DNA of 64,000 bases, taken from contig NZ_FNRG01000015.1 of the NCBI RefSeq assembly GCF_900107835.1, positions 33,202 to 97,201 of the forward strand, written 5' to 3'. The translations under genes were made by a program, and so were the position numbers. Origin of the DNA: Oribacterium sp. KHPX15 (GTDB lineage Bacteria > Bacillota > Clostridia > Lachnospirales > Lachnospiraceae). The notes under the pieces were generated by a model. It had not been told where the DNA came from. It searched no databases and was given only the letters and a program-made list of their open reading frames with translations. Below, in pieces: positions 17,532 through 26,677 of the stretch (positions are counted from its first letter, which is position 1; each line of letters starts with the position of its first letter).

Positions 17532-18776
17532 ATGGGAGCAACACTTATTGAAAAGATCATCAGACGTAATGTTCATGATGATAATGTTAAGGCCGGAGAC
17601 ATTGTCTTCGTAAAGCCGGATCGTGTTATGATACATGACATTTTTATTCCGTTCGTGGCGGATAAGTTTCACGAAATGGGATTTAAGAAGGTATGGGATC
17701 AGGATAAGGTGGTTATTATTTATGACCATATGGTGCCTGCCAGTCAGGTGGATGACACGAGACATTTCAGACGCGGTGACGAGTTTGCAAAGGAGCAGGG
17801 CATAGTGCATATTCACAGGGCCGACGGCATTTGCCATCAGCTTATGCCGGAGCTTCGTTATGCGACTCCCGGAGATGTGGTGTTTGGTACAGATTCGCAT
17901 ACAGTGACTTACGGTGGTGTCAGTGCATTTTCCACGGGAATAGGATATACAGAAATGGCGGGAATCCTGGGAACCGGCGAGCTTTGGATAAAGGTGCCGG
18001 AGACTATCAGGGTCAATGTTAACGGCAGGCTTCCCGATGGTGTGACCTCAAAGGATGTGATCCTTACCATCATAGGGGATCTCACTGCAGCGGGAGCCAC
18101 CTATAAGTCCATGGAGTTTGCCGGGGATACTTTTGACGCTATGTCGGTATCGGAGAGACTTACCATGGCCAACATGACCATCGAAGCCGGTGCCAAGTGC
18201 GGACTTTTCTATGCGGATGAGAAGACTGCCGAGTTTTCCGGAGTGCCCTGCGATGAAGAGCATGGCTGTTTTAAGGACACAAATGACGGCGATTATGTGA
18301 AAGTCATGAATTATAAGGCCGAGGACTTCGTGCCGGTAGCGGCATGCCCTTCACAGGTAGATAAGATAAGACCTATTTCAGAGCTTAAGGATATAAAGAT
18401 AGATCAGGTATTTATCGGTTCCTGTACAAACGGCCGTCTCGAAGATCTGAGAGCGGCAGCGGAGATACTTAAGGGCAGGCACGTGGCACCATATGTGAAG
18501 CTCATCGTGACACCGGCAAGCCGATCAATATATAATGCGGCTGTCCGGGATGGTATCATGAAGATATTTAATGATGCCGGTGCCATCATCATGAATCCGG
18601 GCTGCGGACTCTGTTGCGGACGTGCCGGAGGAATCCTCACAGATGGCGAGACTGTTGTTGCTACAAACAACAGAAATTTCCTGGGACGTATGGGAACCAA
18701 CAAGGTTAATATCTATCTCGCATCACCTGTGACTGCGGCGCACAGCGCGGTTGCCGGATATGTGAGAAGTGTATGA
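17532..18776 (+). CDS. Aconitase-superfamily dehydratase large subunit (LeuC-like), pair 2
   Basis: The 414-residue iron-sulfur subunit has the canonical GSCTNG cluster cysteine and GCGLCCG near the C-terminus, plus IYDHMVPAS, GTDSHTVTYGG and VTPASRSIY. It shares its layout with the large subunit at 15545 but is closer to the standard isopropylmalate isomerase pattern in the cluster motifs. AGGAGG lies 4 nt after the small subunit's stop. It may be a 3-isopropylmalate dehydratase or a 2,3-dimethylmalate-type dehydratase. No leuA, leuB or nicotinate-pathway gene is in the window to decide. Confidence 0.85.
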   Translation: MGATLIEKIIRRNVHDDNVKAGDIVFVKPDRVMIHDIFIPFVADKFHEMGFKKVWDQDKVVIIYDHMVPASQVDDTRHFRRGDEFAKEQGIVHIHRADGICHQLMPELRYATPGDVVFGTDSHTVTYGGVSAFSTGIGYTEMAGILGTGELWIKVPETIRVNVNGRLPDGVTSKDVILTIIGDLTAAGATYKSMEFAGDTFDAMSVSERLTMANMTIEAGAKCGLFYADEKTAEFSGVPCDEEHGCFKDTNDGDYVKVMNYKAEDFVPVAACPSQVDKIRPISELKDIKIDQVFIGSCTNGRLEDLRAAAEILKGRHVAPYVKLIVTPASRSIYNAAVRDGIMKIFNDAGAIIMNPGCGLCCGRAGGILTDGETVVATNNRNFLGRMGTNKVNIYLASPVTAAHSAVAGYVRSV

Positions 18777-18793
18777 TATTTTTTAGAAATACA

Positions 18794-18820
18794 TTGAAAT
18801 AGGAATGATTCTGATATACT
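18794..18820 (+). promoter_or_regulatory. Promoter for the small RNA
   Basis: TTGAAA and TATACT are 15 nt apart, and the -10 is extended by TGA before it. It points at the hairpin-rich segment that starts near 18827. The short spacer lowers confidence, but the extended -10 compensates. Confidence 0.5.
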
Positions 18821-18826
18821 ATTTAT

Positions 18827-18917
18827 TTAGAAGGTGCTCGCCGTAGGCGGTTAGCCCTTAACTAAATTGTTACAAAAAATAACCGTTCAGTTGCTAGGCT
18901 GGGGCGGTTATTTTTTT
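18827..18917 (+). ncRNA. Small RNA resembling a type I antitoxin RNA
   Basis: A ~90-nt transcript is predicted: a short CGCC-GTA-GGCG hairpin, a single-stranded TTAACTAAATTGTTAC segment, and an intrinsic terminator (AATAACCG / CGGTTATT, then seven T). The string of motifs matches my memory of the RNA antitoxins that lie convergent to small holin-like toxin genes in Clostridia. On the minus strand the frame that ends at 18908 reads a tail SLLSFNKITKK, typical of such a toxin C-terminus, but no start or transmembrane part exists upstream. I therefore read it as an orphan antitoxin RNA with a toxin remnant. A plain leuC2 terminator region is the alternative. Confidence 0.5.
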
Positions 18918-18938
18918 GTTATCTTGTTAAACGAAAGT

Positions 18939-18971
18939 AAGCTATAGTCTGTTTTTAGACCATAGCTTTTT
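18939..18971 (+). terminator. Hairpin terminator before the RNase H-like gene
   Basis: Arms AGCTATAGTCT and AGACCATAGCT (one mismatch) flank a GTTTTT loop and are followed by five T on the plus strand. It may back up the small-RNA terminator or serve the convergent minus-strand gene ending at 19008. Confidence 0.6.
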
Positions 18972-19007
18972 GGATGATGTTTGTTACTGAGAATGATGTG
19001 ACAATTT

Positions 19008-20189
19008 TTACAACTTCAGCTGTTTTATGACTGAACAAAGATATGCCTCGGCTGAAGCCTCATCTTCAAACATTTCCGAATAAAATTGAGTGTAAATGAG
19101 TTTGTCTTTGTAGTCCTGGCATAGTGTCGGAGAAAAGACCGGTTCCGGTTCAGGAAGAAAAATGCCGAAAACCTTCTGGTAGCAGGTTTTTGCAGTGGCT
19201 TTCTTTCTGTGGCTGCGGTCCACAAATTCAGCAAGTGACTTGTGTATGGCTTTATCCTCCATGGGAAGGTAATAGTAGTCGCAGTAATTCGGGTAGAAGA
19301 ATTTGAGTTCTCCCTCATAGAGATTTGCGCAGAGGTTTAGCTCAGAGCCCGTCAGATTAATGAACCAGTTATCCAGACTTATATCAAGAGGGACAGGGAC
19401 AGAAATTGAAACGTGATCGTTATTTAGTTCCGATTTTGGTGCTTCAGAGGTTGTGATTGCATCAGAATTGTGGCTTGACATGCTCTTACAAGCCGGATTC
19501 AGGGAATATATTTCGTAGCAAAGACTCAAAACCCGTTTATTTTCAGTCGGATGCTTCACGACTTCCTGCGATTTCAAGGAAAAATTTCCTTTAAGTGCGT
19601 AAATATAATTCAATATGGGAAGCACATTGGGCATGTTTTCGACGTCTTCAAAGTTGTGGAGAAGGAGACATTCCAGCTTATCCTGAGAGTGGTCCTCCTG
19701 CCACTGGAAATAGACATTTATAAGGTCGCCGCCTGAAAACCGGTCTTCGCGGTATATCCCTAGAAATTTCTCACAGGTCTTAAGTTTCATATTCTCAAGT
19801 CCCAGCAGTTTCTTCAAAGGACGGATTTTTTTCAAAATGTCAAAGCTCTCAACATAATTAAAAGAGTAGGGAAGCCCATACTGTTCCACCATATGTGAAA
19901 GGAATGGGATATCAAAACCGTCTCCATTGAAGGAAATCAGCACTTTTTTTGAAGACAGAAGTGTGAAAAAGTTTTCGAGCACTGTGATTTCGTCGCTGAC
20001 ATCCTCGCAGAAATACTGGATAAGCTTCCAGCCCTCATCATAGGTAAGGAGACCAATGAGATAAAGCCCTGATTTCCATGAAGAAAGTCCGGTGGTTTCA
20101 ATGTCAAAGAACATGATATCCTCCGCCGGAGCGATCAGTGACAAGTTAAATTCAGTTGTAAGTTCAATTGGTTTTTCTATTCGAAGCAA
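19008..20189 (-). CDS. Ribonuclease H-like (YprB-type) exonuclease domain protein
   Basis: The ~393-residue protein begins with a DEDD-type 3'-5' exonuclease fold: MFFDIETTGLSS supplies the first Asp/Glu pair, LISFNGDGFDIPFL the second acidic site, and LLHNFEDVENM the last. The C-terminal ~170 residues are not recognised. It resembles YprB-like proteins that act on nucleic acids, but the substrate is not known. The start is uncertain: TTG 20189 has AGAAAGG 5 nt before it, while an in-frame TTG at 20210 has a weaker site. It is convergent with the dehydratase operon and transcribed alone. Confidence 0.75.
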   Translation of the reverse strand: MLRIEKPIELTTEFNLSLIAPAEDIMFFDIETTGLSSWKSGLYLIGLLTYDEGWKLIQYFCEDVSDEITVLENFFTLLSSKKVLISFNGDGFDIPFLSHMVEQYGLPYSFNYVESFDILKKIRPLKKLLGLENMKLKTCEKFLGIYREDRFSGGDLINVYFQWQEDHSQDKLECLLLHNFEDVENMPNVLPILNYIYALKGNFSLKSQEVVKHPTENKRVLSLCYEIYSLNPACKSMSSHNSDAITTSEAPKSELNNDHVSISVPVPLDISLDNWFINLTGSELNLCANLYEGELKFFYPNYCDYYYLPMEDKAIHKSLAEFVDRSHRKKATAKTCYQKVFGIFLPEPEPVFSPTLCQDYKDKLIYTQFYSEMFEDEASAEAYLCSVIKQLKL

Positions 20190-20491
20190 AGTAATCCTTT
20201 CTCTCAGCAAAACATTTTTCCTGACCGATAGACCGAGTCTAACACAGGATTAAACATTGGTCAAAAGGAGATATGGCATTTAGCAAACATTTGTGCTATC
20301 ATACTGTATAAGTCCAATATCAGACGGCTGCGCGTCGTGAAATAAACCTGACAGACAGAACGGATAGTCTGATTTTACGACAGATATTGAGAAGCAGCGC
20401 GTTAGCGCGGATTCGAGGTACATGCCGGCATTGCAATAGCTTCAGAGAAGCAATGTGTGGGACGAATATTCGTGTATTTGTGGAGACATAT

Positions 20492-21121
20492 ATGATCAGT
20501 TTTATACATGGAGAATTGGCGGAGATCCAGGAAGGAATGATAGTTGTTGAGGCATCCGGGGTAGGATACGGAATCAGGGTGCCGGCCACAGTTATAGGAG
20601 CCCTTCCTTCCATAGGAGAAGAAGTTAAGATATATACATATTTTTCAGTAACCCAGAATGGTGTGGAGCTTTGCGGATTCCTGACACCGGAGGACAGGGA
20701 GATGTTTACAATGCTTCTGACAGTCAGCGGTGTGGGACCCAAGGGAGCCCTTGGCATCCTCAGTGCCATGTCGCCGGATGACCTTAGGATGGCTATAGTT
20801 ACCGGAGACAGCAAGGCTATCTCAAGAGCACCGGGAGTAGGAAGTAAAACCGCCCAGAGGATAGTTCTGGATCTCAAGGATAAGCTGGATGCCTCAGAGG
20901 TTTTCAATACAGCTCTGGATCATGGTTCTTCAGGTAGCGGACAGGCATTTACCGGAGCGGCCATGGCGCACAGTGCACAAAGGGAAGCCGTGGAAGCACT
21001 TGTTGCTCTGGGATACTCTGAGACCGAGGCGAGTCGTGCGGTGAAGAAGGTTGAGATAAGCGGAGATATGACAGTGGATCAGATACTGAAGCTGGCGCTG
21101 AAGAATCTCAGTTTTCTATAA
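20492..21121 (+). CDS. ruvA: Holliday junction branch migration protein RuvA
   Basis: The 209-residue protein binds four-way junctions as a tetramer and loads RuvB. It has the N-terminal OB-fold (FIHGELAEIQEGMIVVEASGVGYGI), the helix-hairpin-helix pair (LLTVSGVGPKGALGIL and PGVGSKTAQRIVLDLK) and the C-terminal RuvB-binding domain (REAVEALVALGYSETEA). ATG 20492 is chosen because it matches the family N-terminus and follows GTGGAG; the frame is open upstream to 20387. It forms an operon with ruvB, which starts 21 nt later; ruvC is not present here. Confidence 0.95.
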   Translation: MISFIHGELAEIQEGMIVVEASGVGYGIRVPATVIGALPSIGEEVKIYTYFSVTQNGVELCGFLTPEDREMFTMLLTVSGVGPKGALGILSAMSPDDLRMAIVTGDSKAISRAPGVGSKTAQRIVLDLKDKLDASEVFNTALDHGSSGSGQAFTGAAMAHSAQREAVEALVALGYSETEASRAVKKVEISGDMTVDQILKLALKNLSFL

Positions 21122-21142
21122 ATTTGAAGGAAGTTAATTTAG

Positions 21143-22153
21143 ATGGAACGTCGAATTATAAATACAGATGAAACAGTAGAAGACAGACAACTGGAGCCGA
21201 AGATCAGACCCCAGAAGCTGGATGATTACATAGGTCAGTCAAAGCTTAAGGAGATGATGAAGGTATACATCACGGCAGCGAAGAACCGTGGAGAGTCACT
21301 GGACCATTGCCTTTTTTACGGACCTCCGGGACTTGGAAAAACTACCATTTCCAACATTATAGCCAATGAACTCGGGGTGAACATAAAGGTTACTTCCGGA
21401 CCGGCTATCGAGAAACCGGGTGAGATTGCGGCGATACTTAACGGACTTTCCGAAGGAGATGTACTCTTTGTGGATGAGATACACAGACTTAACCGTCAGG
21501 TGGAGGAGGTGCTTTATCCTGCCATGGAGGACTTTGCCATAGATATCATGCTTGGCAAGGATGCCACGGCGAGATCCATAAGACTTGACCTTCCGCACTT
21601 TACCCTTATCGGTGCAACCACAAGAGCAGGACTTCTGTCAGCGCCTCTCCGTGACCGTTTCGGCATCATCTCAAAGCTTGAGTTTTACAATAAAGATGAG
21701 CTCAAAAAAATCGTGCTGCGTTCAGCAAATGTTCTTAATGTTGAGATAGATGATGAGGGTGCCGAGCGTATAGCGCTGAGATCCAGAGGAACGCCGCGAC
21801 TTGCCAACAGACTTTTAAAGAGAGTGAGAGACTTTGCAGATGTGAAGTACGGCGGAAAGATTACAAAGGAAGCTGCGGACATGGCACTGGATATACTGGA
21901 CGTGGATAAGCTTGGTCTTGACCAGAACGACAGAACCTATCTTCTGACAATCATGGAAAAGTTTAACGGCGGACCTGTTGGTGTGGAGACCCTTGCGGCT
22001 GCTCTGGGCGAGGACAGCGGAACCATTGAGGACGTTTATGAGCCGTATCTTCTCATGAATGGTCTTATAAACAGAACTCCACGAGGCCGTGTTGCCACTG
22101 CCAATGCTTACAGGCATCTTGGACTGCCTCATCAGGAGACGCTTGATCTGTAA
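21143..22153 (+). CDS. ruvB: Holliday junction branch migration ATPase RuvB
   Basis: The 336-residue AAA+ motor pumps DNA through RuvA-bound junctions. Walker [10 protein letters not shown] (~62-70), Walker [10 protein letters not shown], sensor ATTRAG and the arginine-finger region SAPLRDRFG are all intact, and the C-terminal winged helix ends in [10 protein letters not shown]. The length is standard. It sits directly behind ruvA with GAAGGAAG as ribosome site. Confidence 0.97.
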   Translation: MERRIINTDETVEDRQLEPKIRPQKLDDYIGQSKLKEMMKVYITAAKNRGESLDHCLFYGPPGLGKTTISNIIANELGVNIKVTSGPAIEKPGEIAAILNGLSEGDVLFVDEIHRLNRQVEEVLYPAMEDFAIDIMLGKDATARSIRLDLPHFTLIGATTRAGLLSAPLRDRFGIISKLEFYNKDELKKIVLRSANVLNVEIDDEGAERIALRSRGTPRLANRLLKRVRDFADVKYGGKITKEAADMALDILDVDKLGLDQNDRTYLLTIMEKFNGGPVGVETLAAALGEDSGTIEDVYEPYLLMNGLINRTPRGRVATANAYRHLGLPHQETLDL

Positions 22154-22221
22154 GATCGCCTTGCATTTTCTTTATTAAAACAGCATTTCCTCATATATCT
22201 CTGTTTTATTGGGCTTGTAAT

Positions 22222-22231
22222 GTGGTACAAT
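22222..22231 (+). promoter_or_regulatory. Extended -10 promoter upstream of zapA
   Basis: GTGGTACAAT contains TGG followed by TACAAT, the same extended form as at 360. It lies ~115 nt before the zapA ATG, so the transcript would have a long leader. Confidence 0.45.
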
Positions 22232-22346
22232 ATACATGTATTCCGAGGTCGGGTGTGGCTTTCTACATTTGACAAAACCATCGGAGTGTAGTAATATTCG
22301 GTGTATTTTTCATATACCTATTATAGAAAGAACAGAGAGTAAATCC

Positions 22347-22802
22347 ATGGCAGAAAAAAATACAGTAGAAGTCGTTATCGATGGAAAGATATATCAGCTT
22401 TCAGGCAATGCAACAGAAGGATACATGCATGAAGTAGCAAGTTATCTGAATCAGAAGGTTATTGATTTTAAAAAAATGGTTGCCAATTACAATAAGCTGG
22501 ATGACAACTTAAAAGCATTACTTTTGGAAATTAATATATGTGACGATCTTTTCCACGAGCAGGATAAGACCAGAAAATTTGAAAGAGAAAAAGACGAAGC
22601 TGAGCGCGAGTGCTACAGTTTGAAGCATGATCTGGTAAATTATCAGATGAAGCTTGAGAATAATATAAAGGAACTTGCAGATACTCAGAAGCGTCTTGCG
22701 GAGCTTGAAGCAAAGCTTGCTGCCAGAGATGCGAGAGATAATGCTCTTACAGAGGATGAGAAGGTTACTTCCATCACAACAGGGGCAAGAAAAAAGAATT
22801 AA
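22347..22802 (+). CDS. zapA: Cell division protein ZapA
   Basis: The 151-residue protein has the ZapA N-terminal domain (NTVEVVIDGKIYQLSGNATEGYMHEVASYLN, ~4-35) followed by a long coiled coil (~75-140, heptads rich in Lys/Glu/Leu). It bundles FtsZ filaments at the division ring. ATG 22347 matches the family start, though the ribosome site (AGAGAG) is weak; the frame is open upstream to 22236. Two U32-family genes follow 9 nt later, a common arrangement in Clostridia. The coiled coil is longer than in the Bacillus protein. Confidence 0.9.
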   Translation: MAEKNTVEVVIDGKIYQLSGNATEGYMHEVASYLNQKVIDFKKMVANYNKLDDNLKALLLEINICDDLFHEQDKTRKFEREKDEAERECYSLKHDLVNYQMKLENNIKELADTQKRLAELEAKLAARDARDNALTEDEKVTSITTGARKKN

Positions 22803-22811
22803 TTATTAAAT

Positions 22812-24212
22812 ATGAAAATAATAAGAGATAAACGTGTAGAGCTGCTAGCACCGGCCGGTTCATTTAAATCGGTGGTGGCGGCGGTTAATGCAGGCGCCGA
22901 TGCCATTTACATGGGCGGCAGGAAATTTGGCGCAAGAGCCTACGCGGATTCAGCAACAACCGAGGAGGAAGATATGGTAATGGAGGCCATCCGTTACTGT
23001 CATCTCTTCTCGGTAAAACTTTATATGACGGTAAACATACTCTTTAAGGATCATGAACTTAAAGAGCTTTTTTCATACTTAAAACCTTATTATGAAGCCG
23101 GAGTTGATGGGCTCATAATGCAGGATCTGGGTGCCGTTAAGAAGGTACATGAAATGTTTCCGGGTCTTGAAGTTCATGCCAGCACCCAGGAAACAATATC
23201 AAGTGTAGCAGGAGCCCGCATGGCGCAGAAATTCGGCATGACAAGAGCTGTGGTGAGCCGTGAATTAAGCCTCGGAGAGATAAAAAAGATTCATGATGAA
23301 ACCGGAATGGAGCTTGAGGTTTTCTGCCATGGAGCCATGTGTTACAGCTTCTCAGGAGCTTGTTTTATGTCTTCTCTTCTTGGCGCAAGATCCGGGAACA
23401 GAGGTCGCTGCGCAGGGACCTGCCGTTTGTGTTACGAAAGCATCAGCCGCGGAGAGACTGCCGACGGGGCGAAAACATTGGCAAACCCGAAAAATGGAAA
23501 GACATCGGGAGAACTTCGGAAAAAGGGATATCTTCTCAGCATGAAAGACATGCAGACCATAGACCTTTTGCCTGACCTTATTAAGTCCGGGGCTTACAGC
23601 TTCAAGATTGAAGGACGTATGAAATCGCCGGTATATACGGCGGGGGTAGTCAGTGTCTACAGAAAGTATCTGGATCTGGCCATGAAATATCTGGATGGAG
23701 AGATAGAGTCTTACAGTGTGGATCCCGAAGACAAGAAGATACTCAGTGAGGTTTTCGACAGAGGCGGCACCACCAGCTATCTCAATAAGCATAACGGTGC
23801 GGATATGATTGCCATAGAGGAGAAGAAATTCCGTGAAATTGATAAAGCGGTTCTCGGTTACATCGAGAGTGAGTTTATAGACAAAAACCGCACGATACCT
23901 CTGGAAGCAGATATAGTAATGGAAACAGGAGGACCGGTGGTACTCACTCTGACAGATCAGGGTGGCAGGATGGTGACTGTGGTGTCTCAGGATAATGTTT
24001 CGGCAGCGGAAAAACGTCCCATGGTGGCGACAGATGTTGAAGAGAAGCTGCGAAAAACCGGCGGAACAGCGTTCAGATTTACGGACGTAAGGGTCAATAT
24101 CAGTCCTGATGCGTTTTATCCGGTGGGAAAGCTTAATCAGTTAAGAAGAGAAGCACTGGAAAGGTACGAAGAGGAGATTTTAAGTGGTTCGAAGAGACAA
24201 CTCGCGGAATGA
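22812..24212 (+). CDS. U32-family protein, N-terminal part (RlhA/TrhP-like)
   Basis: The 466-residue protein starts VELLAPAGSFKSVVAAVNAGADAIYMGG, the diagnostic opening of U32 enzymes. Members of this family include RNA hydroxylases (RlhA, TrhP) that need an iron-sulfur cluster. Cysteines in CHGAMCYSFSGACF and GRCAGTCRLCYE are where cluster ligands are expected, and the SMKDMQTIDLLPDLI and FKIEGRMKSPVY blocks follow. The long Clostridial versions continue through a DUF3656-type insert into a second barrel half; here the frame stops at that point and the rest is encoded by the overlapping next gene. Exact RNA substrate unknown. Confidence 0.85.
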   Translation: MKIIRDKRVELLAPAGSFKSVVAAVNAGADAIYMGGRKFGARAYADSATTEEEDMVMEAIRYCHLFSVKLYMTVNILFKDHELKELFSYLKPYYEAGVDGLIMQDLGAVKKVHEMFPGLEVHASTQETISSVAGARMAQKFGMTRAVVSRELSLGEIKKIHDETGMELEVFCHGAMCYSFSGACFMSSLLGARSGNRGRCAGTCRLCYESISRGETADGAKTLANPKNGKTSGELRKKGYLLSMKDMQTIDLLPDLIKSGAYSFKIEGRMKSPVYTAGVVSVYRKYLDLAMKYLDGEIESYSVDPEDKKILSEVFDRGGTTSYLNKHNGADMIAIEEKKFREIDKAVLGYIESEFIDKNRTIPLEADIVMETGGPVVLTLTDQGGRMVTVVSQDNVSAAEKRPMVATDVEEKLRKTGGTAFRFTDVRVNISPDAFYPVGKLNQLRREALERYEEEILSGSKRQLAE

Positions 24213-25170
24213 TAAAAAGAATACCGGGAAAAAGGGGTTATCTGCAGAAGCCTGGCACATGCCGGTCAGTGCCTCCGTTGAAACAGAGGCACAGCTTAAG
24301 GCTGTGATGGATATAAAAGCTGTCAGTAGAATTTATGTTGACGAAGCCTGCTTTGGGATTCCGGAGATAACCTCGGATAAAAAGGAATCAGGATCTAAGG
24401 CCGCAAATGAGAAGCGTGAGGCAGAAGCATTCGCGGCAATATTCAGAAGTATCAGGGCTTCCGGAAAAGAGTGCGGACTGAGGCTCAGACGCATTGAGAG
24501 GGAGACAGACCCTTTCCTTAATTCACGGGAACTTCTTGATAACTTAGTAAAACTTGAGGCAGCTCCTGATGCGGTTCTCATCAGAAGCTTTGACGAAGCA
24601 ATGCTTCTTTCGGAATCGGAACCTTCAGAAAGCGGTAATAAAGGTTTAAATACTATAAAGAAGATTTTTGATTATACTTGTTACGGGTACAACACAGAGG
24701 CAGTTTCCATGCTTTTGGATCTGGGAGCGGAAGGTCTCACTTATCCCATAGAGCTTACCGGCAGAGAATGTATGGGGCTGAGAAAATCTCTCAAAGAGAA
24801 TGAATCGGATGAGAGACTCAGGACAGTGCCCTATGAGGCGCTGGTTTACGGACATCTTCCTATGATGGTAAGTGCCAACTGTATACAGAGAACCTCTGAC
24901 AGATGCGATCATCGTAACCGCATTCTTCGTTTGAGAGACAGAATGCAGAAGGATATGCCGGTTAGATGCTACTGCAAGTATTGCTACAACCAGATCTTTA
25001 ATGCTGAGCCACTGGTTTTATATGATCTTGAGGGAGATATAAGAGCGCTTGATCCTGAGAGTGTACGGTATGATTTTTCCATAGAGTCGGAAAATGAAGT
25101 ACGGAAGATTCTTTCCGGGGCAGTGCCCGTGGCGATGACGAGGGGGCATTTCCGTCACGGAATAGAGTGA
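24184..25170 (+). CDS. U32-family protein, C-terminal part as a separate gene
   Basis: The 328-residue product overlaps the previous gene by 29 nt in another frame. It begins with GTG 24184, preceded at 7 nt by GAGGAG, so it looks like a genuine, separately translated gene rather than a frameshift. Its content corresponds to the C-terminal half of full-length Clostridial U32 proteins: VYGHLPMMVSANCIQRT, RCYCKYCYNQIFNAEPLVL and the closing TRGHFRHGIE. The two polypeptides probably assemble into the same enzyme. A sequencing error joining the frames is possible but would have to produce this ribosome site by chance. Confidence 0.8.
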   Translation: MVRRDNSRNDKKNTGKKGLSAEAWHMPVSASVETEAQLKAVMDIKAVSRIYVDEACFGIPEITSDKKESGSKAANEKREAEAFAAIFRSIRASGKECGLRLRRIERETDPFLNSRELLDNLVKLEAAPDAVLIRSFDEAMLLSESEPSESGNKGLNTIKKIFDYTCYGYNTEAVSMLLDLGAEGLTYPIELTGRECMGLRKSLKENESDERLRTVPYEALVYGHLPMMVSANCIQRTSDRCDHRNRILRLRDRMQKDMPVRCYCKYCYNQIFNAEPLVLYDLEGDIRALDPESVRYDFSIESENEVRKILSGAVPVAMTRGHFRHGIE

Positions 25171-25264
25171 TCCGGTGTTAAGAGGTGTGCTTGCTTTTGA
25201 TGTGCTTCCTTACAACTTAGGCAAGGGAACCTGCTTTACATACTCGAATTTAGTAGGGATTTAA

Positions 25265-26677
25265 ATGGTAAATTTATATATTACAGCTACAAAATATATC
25301 CAGCTGTTTTTGATTGTTCTTTATACATATTGCAATTTCAGGTATCTTACGATACCTGACGAGGATGATGCGAATCCGCTGTGTTACTGGCAGTTTCGCA
25401 TCATTCTGTTAGTTCATTTTCTGATGAATCTGACAGTATATCTGAAAACCGGAGAGATCAGTGCAGTGATCTTTTATCTGGTTCAGCTTCTGTTTTTCGC
25501 ACTTTATGTCTTTATATCCACGCATATATACAGAAACATTAACCGCTTACTGCTGAACAATACAGTGTTTTTCATGGCTTATGGCCTCATCATGCTGGAG
25601 CGTCTCGACATGGGCAAATCCATAAAACAGTTTGTCATCATGGTGGGAGCGGCAGCATTGACGCTGGTCATACCTTATATCATCGACAAGGTATGGGATC
25701 TGGTGAGATGGAGATATGTATTTGCTGCATTGGGAATACTTATGCAGGGAATCGTCCTGATAATCGGTGCAACCAGCTATGGCGCTAAGATGTCTATTTC
25801 AATTGCCGGATTCACATTTCAGGCTTCAGAGATTGTAAAGATCACCTTTATTCTGGCAGTTTCGGGAATGCTTAGCTGTGCGGAAAGCTTCAAAGATATC
25901 GTATATACCTCCATCGTGGCGGGTTTGCATATGCTGGTTCTTGTATTATGTAAGGATCTTGGGTCTGCTCTCATTTTCTTTGTGGCTTACCTTGTTATCC
26001 TTTATATCGCAACCAATAACTGGCTGTATCTCGCCATCGGTAATATCGGCATGGGTCTTGCAGCGGTTTTTTCCTACTTTGCTTTCAGCCATGTACGAAC
26101 AAGAGTTTTTGCCTGGATCGACCCCTGGGCTGATATCGACAATAAGGGTTATCAGATCACCCAGTCGCTTTTTGCTATAGGTACCGGTGGATTTGCGGGA
26201 CTTGGACTTTACCAGGGACTTCCAAATAAGATTCCAATCGTTGAAAAGGACTTCATCATTTCCGCTATTTCTGAGGAAATGGGGGCAATAACGGCTATAT
26301 GTATTACCCTGGTGTGCCTTGGGTGCTTCATGCAGATGATGGTCATAGCCACATATATGAGGGACAGTTTTTATAAGTACGTGGCTGTCGGGCTTGCTAT
26401 CGAGTACATAGTGCAGGTGTTCCTTACCATAGGAGGCGCCATAAAGTTTATACCGTCTACAGGAGTTACACTTCCTTTCGTAAGCTACGGAGGATCTTCA
26501 CTGGTTTCAGCCTTCATCGTTTTTGCAATTATTCAGGCCCTATACATTATCCAGGGCAATGAAGACGAATTCGATGAATATGAGATGGTGGAAGATGAGC
26601 CTGATTTTGGAGAGGAAGGCAGTTTTTATAATGAAAATCCGGTGTACGGAAATAATGTCAATGTGGAAGATCTGTGA
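25265..26677 (+). CDS. FtsW/RodA/SpoVE-family glycan polymerase
   Basis: The 470-residue membrane protein belongs to the SEDS family, which polymerises lipid II into peptidoglycan strands with a partner class B penicillin-binding protein. About ten membrane helices are visible, and the conserved C-terminal PSTGVTLPFVSYGGSSLVS block is intact. The acidic cytosolic tail after residue ~445 is typical of this Clostridial subgroup. The next gene is the partner penicillin-binding protein, overlapping by one base. Whether it serves elongation or division is not decidable from sequence. Confidence 0.9.
   Translation: MVNLYITATKYIQLFLIVLYTYCNFRYLTIPDEDDANPLCYWQFRIILLVHFLMNLTVYLKTGEISAVIFYLVQLLFFALYVFISTHIYRNINRLLLNNTVFFMAYGLIMLERLDMGKSIKQFVIMVGAAALTLVIPYIIDKVWDLVRWRYVFAALGILMQGIVLIIGATSYGAKMSISIAGFTFQASEIVKITFILAVSGMLSCAESFKDIVYTSIVAGLHMLVLVLCKDLGSALIFFVAYLVILYIATNNWLYLAIGNIGMGLAAVFSYFAFSHVRTRVFAWIDPWADIDNKGYQITQSLFAIGTGGFAGLGLYQGLPNKIPIVEKDFIISAISEEMGAITAICITLVCLGCFMQMMVIATYMRDSFYKYVAVGLAIEYIVQVFLTIGGAIKFIPSTGVTLPFVSYGGSSLVSAFIVFAIIQALYIIQGNEDEFDEYEMVEDEPDFGEEGSFYNENPVYGNNVNVEDL

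Noticed and set aside
18827..18917. Signal recognition particle RNA or 6S RNA
   Set aside because: The SRP loop (GGAAG...AGCAGC) is absent and the element is shorter and different in layout from 6S RNA.
20387..20491. N-terminal extension of RuvA
   Set aside because: The extension does not match the family and a good ribosome site precedes ATG 20492.
24184..24212. Programmed frameshift joining the two U32 genes
   Set aside because: No slippery heptamer is visible in the overlap and a dedicated start with ribosome site explains the layout.
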